This document shows, piece by piece, positions 60,398 to 64,000 of a DNA stretch of 64,000 nt. Below the pieces are notes generated by a model, which was not told the DNA's origin, did no database searches, and worked only from the letters and a program-made list of their open reading frames with translations. The number at the start of each line of letters is the position of its first letter. Positions within the stretch are counted from its first letter, which is position 1. A program made the position numbers and the translations under genes. Source of the stretch: Rubrobacter calidifluminis (lineage in GTDB: Bacteria > Actinomycetota > Rubrobacteria > Rubrobacterales > Rubrobacteraceae); NCBI RefSeq assembly GCF_028617075.1, contig NZ_JAQKGV010000004.1:62001-126000 (forward strand). Direction: 5' to 3'.

Positions 60398-61288
60398 CTA
60401 CGGATCGGAGGTTAGCATGCCGGGTGAGAGGCCGAGCTTCTCGAGGGATCTCTCCTTCCCCTTGGCCTCAAGCATTACGTCGGTGTCGCGACCGTCGAGG
60501 GCATCGATCAGGCGGGTCCAGTCCCCTGGTTCGATGGCGTAGGCGTGGGCTCCGGGTTGTTTTCCCGGGGCCTGGCTCGAGAGGTGGACCTTCGGACGCG
60601 TCCCGCGTACCTCCCAGGTCGGGAGCGAAAGATCCAATGCCCCGCGCAGGGTGATGCTGCCGGGGTTGAGCGCGTGGTGGAGGTTGTCGGTTATCGCCGG
60701 TACGCCGAGCGTGATCGCGAGATCGACGACCTCCTCCACCGTCCAGATTCGCTCGTCGTTTTCGAGCGCGAGGTGGCGGAGGATCTCCTCCTCGTCGCAC
60801 AGTGCCTTCACGAACCTCCTTGCCGAGGACCTCAGGTCTCCGTGGGCGCCGCCGGCGTGCAGCACGATGATCCCATCCGTAAGGCCCATCATCGAGAATA
60901 TGCGTGCCGTGTAGCGCAGCTCGTCGATACTTCTCCGGGATATCGCAGGATCGGGGCTACCGGGCTGGATGTACTGTCCCGGGTGCATGGAGAGCCGGAT
61001 GTCGAGCTTCCCGGCAAGGCTGCCCGCCCGGCGCAGCTCCCTGGCGTGCTCCTCCTGCCAGTCGTAGGGGAAGGCGGGGTGGGAAGCGAACGGGATCAGG
61101 CTCTGCCCCATGCGGAAGAGGCCGAACCCGTACCGGGCGTTCCACCGCAGGATGTCTTCTAGGTCGGCGAGGTTGCGGTGTACCAGCGTGCTGATCTTCT
61201 CGGCGTTTCCCATGGTCGAAAGGCGCAGGGTGCGGTTGGTACTCGCCCGGAGGGTAAGGTTCTGCGTCGGGTACCCGAGTCGTATCAT
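60398..61288 (-). CDS. uvsE: UV DNA damage endonuclease
   Basis: A 296-residue TIM-barrel endonuclease that nicks 5' of UV photoproducts and other lesions. MIRLGYPTQNLTLRASTNRT begins the family pattern; RLSMHPGQYIQPGSP, VLHAGGAHGDLRSSARRF, LENDERIWTVEE and DNLHHALNPG carry the metal-binding His, Glu and Asp residues. The ATG at 61288 gives the usual start, and a TTG two codons earlier exists. Such enzymes suit a radiation- or desiccation-tolerant organism. Confidence 0.93.
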   Translation of the reverse strand: MIRLGYPTQNLTLRASTNRTLRLSTMGNAEKISTLVHRNLADLEDILRWNARYGFGLFRMGQSLIPFASHPAFPYDWQEEHARELRRAGSLAGKLDIRLSMHPGQYIQPGSPDPAISRRSIDELRYTARIFSMMGLTDGIIVLHAGGAHGDLRSSARRFVKALCDEEEILRHLALENDERIWTVEEVVDLAITLGVPAITDNLHHALNPGSITLRGALDLSLPTWEVRGTRPKVHLSSQAPGKQPGAHAYAIEPGDWTRLIDALDGRDTDVMLEAKGKERSLEKLGLSPGMLTSDP

Positions 61289-61336
61289 TCCCAACGTATA
61301 TCCGGCGCGGGGAGGTGGTGCTGTGTTCTCTCACCC

Positions 61337-61368
61337 ACAAAAGAGGCCCGGTCCTAGAGGACCGGGCC
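61337..61368 (-). terminator. Rho-independent terminator of the dodecin gene
   Basis: GGCCCGGTCC (61345-61354) pairs perfectly with 61359-61368 around a TAGA loop; on the minus strand it is followed by TCTTTTGTG. It comes 25 bases after the dodecin stop. Confidence 0.8.
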
Positions 61369-61392
61369 CGCCGCGGGCAACACTACTCTGGT

Positions 61393-61596
61393 CTAATCCT
61401 CCAGTACGAATGTCACCTCCATGTTCACCTTGTAGCCGGTGATGTTGCCGTTCTCGATCATGACGTTCATGTCCTTGATCCAGGCACCCTCCACGTTGCG
61501 CAGCGTCTTCGTGGCGCGGGCTATGCCCTCCCTGATGGCGGCCTCGAAGCTCTCAGGCGAGGTCGCACTGATCTCGGTGACCCTGGCTACCGGCAC
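61393..61596 (-). CDS. dodecin family flavin-binding protein
   Basis: A 67-residue protein: VARVTEISATSPESFEAAIR, KTLRNVEGAWIKDMNV and ITGYKVNMEVTFVLED are the dodecin pattern. Dodecins form hollow dodecamers that store flavins or CoA-type ligands in the cytoplasm. The GTG at 61596 follows GGAAGGAG and gives the normal length; the frame upstream to 61854 is not coding. It has its own terminator. Confidence 0.92.
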   Translation of the reverse strand: MPVARVTEISATSPESFEAAIREGIARATKTLRNVEGAWIKDMNVMIENGNITGYKVNMEVTFVLED

Positions 61597-61658
61597 CTTC
61601 TCCTCCTTCCTCTCCGCCTTGCCGTTGGGGTAAGGAGTATTACCCGTCCGGGAAAATG

Positions 61659-62399
61659 CTAAACGTTGCTTCTGGTCGAGAGCTGGCTCACCAGGATCGG
61701 GCTGCTGGTAGGTCGCTGCGATCCCCCAGCGGGTTCGATGGTGACGGCTACCGCCTGGACCTTTTCGCCCTTGAAGCTCATGGGTATGGCGACGGCCCGG
61801 CCGCTCGGTGAGAAGAGGCCGGCGGATTTCGGGGTGCCGTGTTCCATTACCCATATCTGGTAGGTCTTGCCTTCGGGCGCGGGCGGCAGGTTGCTCGCCG
61901 TGAGAATCATCTTCCCGTTCCTCATCCGGAGCACCTCCGCCGAGGCTCCCTTCGCCGGGCCGGAGCTCCGCATCGCGTATGCCTTGAGGTTTTCAACCTG
62001 TCCCTGCAGGTTGTGGTTCTCACTCCGGAGGTTCCCGAGCTCCCTCTGCAGGAGCCCGTTCCAGACGAGGAGACCCGCCACCGCGAGCGCCGCCCCTGCC
62101 GCGGCCAGGGTGCGCGGACGAAGGATCCAACCCAACCTGTCTTTCAGGGCGTCACGCGTTTCGCTGCCGGAGGTTGTCTCGGAGCGCACCCTGGCCAGCA
62201 CCCTGCGGCGCAACTCGGGGGAGGGCTCCTGCTCAGGAGGCGAGAGGGCGAGCAGACCCGCTATCGCGCCGAGCTCCTCTATCTCGGCCTGTTTATTCGG
62301 GTGGCGGGAGAGGTAGTCCTCGAATTCACGCCGTTCCTTCTCGTCGAGCGCGTTGAGGACGTAAGCCTCCTTCAGATCCTCGAACTTCTCGTGTTCCAT
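61659..62399 (-). CDS. anti-sigma factor, RskA-like
   Basis: A 246-residue single-pass protein. The N-terminal anti-sigma domain (FEDLKEAYVLNALDEKERRE, FEDYLSRHPNKQAEIEELGA) is followed by one helix (TLAAAGAALAVAGLLVWNGL), a short coiled coil and an outer RskA-type domain (NLPPAPEGKTYQIWVMEHG, GGSQRPTSSPILVSQL). It holds the SigK-like factor at the membrane until proteolysis releases it. It starts 6 bases after the sigma stop; the frame to 62624 is shadow. Confidence 0.88.
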   Translation of the reverse strand: MEHEKFEDLKEAYVLNALDEKERREFEDYLSRHPNKQAEIEELGAIAGLLALSPPEQEPSPELRRRVLARVRSETTSGSETRDALKDRLGWILRPRTLAAAGAALAVAGLLVWNGLLQRELGNLRSENHNLQGQVENLKAYAMRSSGPAKGASAEVLRMRNGKMILTASNLPPAPEGKTYQIWVMEHGTPKSAGLFSPSGRAVAIPMSFKGEKVQAVAVTIEPAGGSQRPTSSPILVSQLSTRSNV

Positions 62400-62404
62400 C
62401 CCGC

Positions 62405-62992
62405 TCACTGTGGAATGCTCAGATCCCTCGCGTCGAAGTAGTCTTTTATCTTCTTGAGGCCCAGCCTCATCCTGCCTTTGACCGTTCCGAGCGGCAGCCC
62501 GAGCAGCTCGGCGATCTCCGTGTGGGTATAACCCGAGAAGTACGCGAGCTCCAGTATCTTCAGCTGCTCCGGCGGCAGCGCCTTGAGCGCCTCGCGTACC
62601 TGCTCCCGCTGGGTGTTCTGCCACGTCTCGGCGAAGGCTTCACTCTGCTGTGCGCCGGAGATGGCGGCCTGTGCCCGGTCCTCCGTCCGGCGGCGGCTGG
62701 CCGCGGACCGCAGCTGGTCTATGCCGCCGTGGTGGACGATCGTAAGCAGCCAGTTCCTCACGCTGCCGCGCTCTGCACGGTAGCTCCCCGCTGAGCGCCA
62801 CGCCTTGAAGAAGGACTCCTGCACGAGGTCTTCTGCTGCCTGTCGCTCCCCCATCATCCGGTAGGCAAGGGAGTAAGCCGCCCGGCTGTGCCGGTCGTAC
62901 AGGCAGGCGAAAGCATCGGTGTCGCCCGCCGCGGCGAGCGAGACGAGATCCTCGTCTGCAAGCAACAGATACCTTCTCGGGACGTCGCCCAT
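62405..62992 (-). CDS. ECF sigma factor, SigK-like
   Basis: A 195-residue sigma factor with region 2 (FACLYDRHSRAAYSLAYRMM, AEDLVQESFFKAWRS, RNWLLTIVHHGGID) and region 4 (ALPPEQLKILELAYFSGYTH then TEIAELLGLPLGTVKGRMRL). It is coupled to the RskA-like anti-sigma gene. It is divergent from the TAT ferritin-like genes, about 200 bases apart, which are candidate targets. The intergenic 62993-63196 has no obvious ECF promoter I could fix. Confidence 0.92.
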   Translation of the reverse strand: MGDVPRRYLLLADEDLVSLAAAGDTDAFACLYDRHSRAAYSLAYRMMGERQAAEDLVQESFFKAWRSAGSYRAERGSVRNWLLTIVHHGGIDQLRSAASRRRTEDRAQAAISGAQQSEAFAETWQNTQREQVREALKALPPEQLKILELAYFSGYTHTEIAELLGLPLGTVKGRMRLGLKKIKDYFDARDLSIPQ

Positions 62993-63196
62993 ACCACAGT
63001 ATACGCAGGTCTGTGCAGCCCGGATCAGAGACGGAACCGGGATTTTGCCGGTGTTTGGAGTGATCCGGGCGGTACCGGTTCTCGTAAGGGTTTGTGAAGA
63101 ACAATAAAGATCGATTGAGGGGGTGTGAGACTCAGAGAAAGACGCAGGCTGGCTTGATGGAAGTTCTACTGGTGGCGAGTAAAGGAGTGTGCACGG

Positions 63197-63862
63197 ATGA
63201 GTGGTGTTGAGGACCGGGGGAGTCCGGCGGTGCTTGATAGAGAGGTTTCACGCCGCGGCTTCCTGAAGACCGCCGCGGCAGTGGGGGCGGCGCTGTCCGC
63301 GGCTGGCATTGGGGGTTTCGGCGTCGCGGTGCGGCAGGCGCAGGCCCAGAGCAAGGAGTACACGACGTACCAGGGGCTTGGTGACGTAAAGATCCTCTCT
63401 TTCGCCTACCTGCTCGAGGAGCTGGAGGGGACCTTCTACGACCAGGGCGTCAAGTCGGGTATCTTCAGCGGCGAGGCTCTCACGTTCATAACCGACATCC
63501 GCGACAACGAGATGGCGCACGCCCAGGCCCTGGCCTCGACGTTGCAGAAAGCGGGCGCGCCGGTGCCCCAGACGCCGAACTTCACCTTCCCGAACGGGAC
63601 CTTCAGCAGCCAGAGCGCTTTCCTGAAGCTGGCGGCGACCTTCGAGCCGACTGGCATCGGGGCTTACCAGGGGGCTGCCCCCGCGCTCAAAAACAAGGAC
63701 TACCTGGCGGCGGCCATCTCGATCCACAACGCCGAGTGCCGCCACTGGGACGCGATCAAGATCCTGCAGGGCGTCGTGCCGCCGAACAACGTGCCCTTCG
63801 AGAAGGCGCTGACGCTGCAGACGGTCCAGTCGCGGGTCAAGCCGTTCGGGATCACGGGCTGA
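63197..63862 (+). CDS. TAT-exported ferritin-like protein
   Basis: A 221-residue protein with a twin-arginine signal (SRRGFLKTAAAVGAALSAAG). After cleavage the domain is a four-helix ferritin-like fold: FAYLLEELEGTFYDQGVKSG, DNEMAHAQALASTLQKAG and SIHNAECRHWDAIKILQG carry the Glu and His residues that would bind a di-metal centre. It probably acts outside the membrane in metal or oxidant handling. A similar gene follows 14 bases later. Confidence 0.87.
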   Translation: MSGVEDRGSPAVLDREVSRRGFLKTAAAVGAALSAAGIGGFGVAVRQAQAQSKEYTTYQGLGDVKILSFAYLLEELEGTFYDQGVKSGIFSGEALTFITDIRDNEMAHAQALASTLQKAGAPVPQTPNFTFPNGTFSSQSAFLKLAATFEPTGIGAYQGAAPALKNKDYLAAAISIHNAECRHWDAIKILQGVVPPNNVPFEKALTLQTVQSRVKPFGITG

Positions 63863-63876
63863 AGGGGAGGTAGAGG

Positions 63877-64000
63877 ATGAGAGAGCAGACAGGCACCGAA
63901 GCTGCGGTGCTCGAGGGCACCCGCAGCCGCGGGGAGTTCTTCAAGATGGCCGGTCTCGCCGGGGCGGGCGCCGTGCTGGGTTCGGTCGCCCTCGCCCCGA
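63877..64000 (+). CDS. second TAT ferritin-like protein, cut by window edge
   Basis: Only 41 residues are visible: MREQTGTEAAVLEGTRSRGE, then FFKMAGLAGAGAVLGSVALAP. The SRGEFFKMAGLAGAGA segment is like the preceding TAT signal, but with Arg-Gly in place of the second arginine (SRG), so TAT export is less certain. GGGGAGG precedes the ATG by 6 bases. The 14-base gap shows it is co-transcribed with the first ferritin-like gene. Confidence 0.65.
   Translation, partial: MREQTGTEAAVLEGTRSRGEFFKMAGLAGAGAVLGSVALAP

Overview
The window is high-GC, densely packed, actinobacterial-type DNA. Several features together suggest a Rubrobacter-like (deep-branching Actinomycetota) chromosome: a probable C50 carotenoid (bacterioruberin-type) gene set, UV-damage endonuclease UvsE, a dodecin, SigK/RskA-type regulators and TAT-exported ferritin-like proteins. 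This is inference from gene content, not a database match.

Layout. 1-3.4 kb: rhamnoside use (GH78 alpha-L-rhamnosidase and the start of a sugar MFS porter). 3.4-5.3 kb: tRNA-Ala(CGC) and a SpoIID/LytB-type cell-wall protein. 5.5-8 kb: APC permease with a formamidase/acetamidase. 8-13.4 kb: complete methylcitrate operon prpE-prpB-prpC-prpD for propionate. 13.5-15.8 kb: lspA, a DUF1232 protein and a protein-mannosyltransferase-like GT39. 15.8-23.8 kb: catabolic genes (hyuA/hyuB, MFS, cyclase, CaiB-type CoA-transferase, quinone reductase). 24.1-26.2 kb: MarR regulator with a drug-type ABC exporter. 26.2-29.4 kb: two multi-pass glycosyltransferases.

29.48-37.23 kb is a 7.7 kb integrative element in the 3' part of tRNA-Val(CAC), bounded by 46-bp direct repeats. 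It carries a tyrosine integrase, two small HTH (excisionase-type) proteins, a primase-polymerase/AAA replication protein whose 3' coding end holds five iteron-like repeats, small conserved proteins, and two hicBA-type toxin-antitoxin loci in which both hicA toxin genes are broken while the hicB genes survive. Repeats near both ends look like recombinase arm sites.

37.4-39.97 kb: roadblock/LC7 protein, receiver-only response regulator, small hypotheticals and a GNAT. 40-46 kb: probable bacterioruberin-type genes (CrtI/CrtD-like desaturase, UbiA-type elongase, CruF-like hydratase) around an ECF sigma factor plus a methyltransferase carrying an Ada zinc domain at its C-terminus. 46.1-48.8 kb: ClpS, an ABC1/UbiB-family protein with degenerate kinase motifs, and a glyoxalase. 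49-53.8 kb: type IV pilin-like genes in two transcription units, each preceded by a near-ideal sigma-28 (FliA/WhiG-type) promoter, with a Kv-like potassium channel on the opposite strand between them. 54.3-61.6 kb: citrate synthase, FGGY kinase, DUF3311 plus sodium:solute symporter, queC, HAD, uvsE, dodecin. 61.6-64 kb: SigK/RskA-like pair divergent from tandem TAT ferritin-like genes, the last cut by the window edge.

Most convergent genes abut or overlap by a few bases and most co-directional genes are translationally coupled, so non-coding DNA is scarce and concentrated at tRNA genes, the element ends and the pilin promoters.
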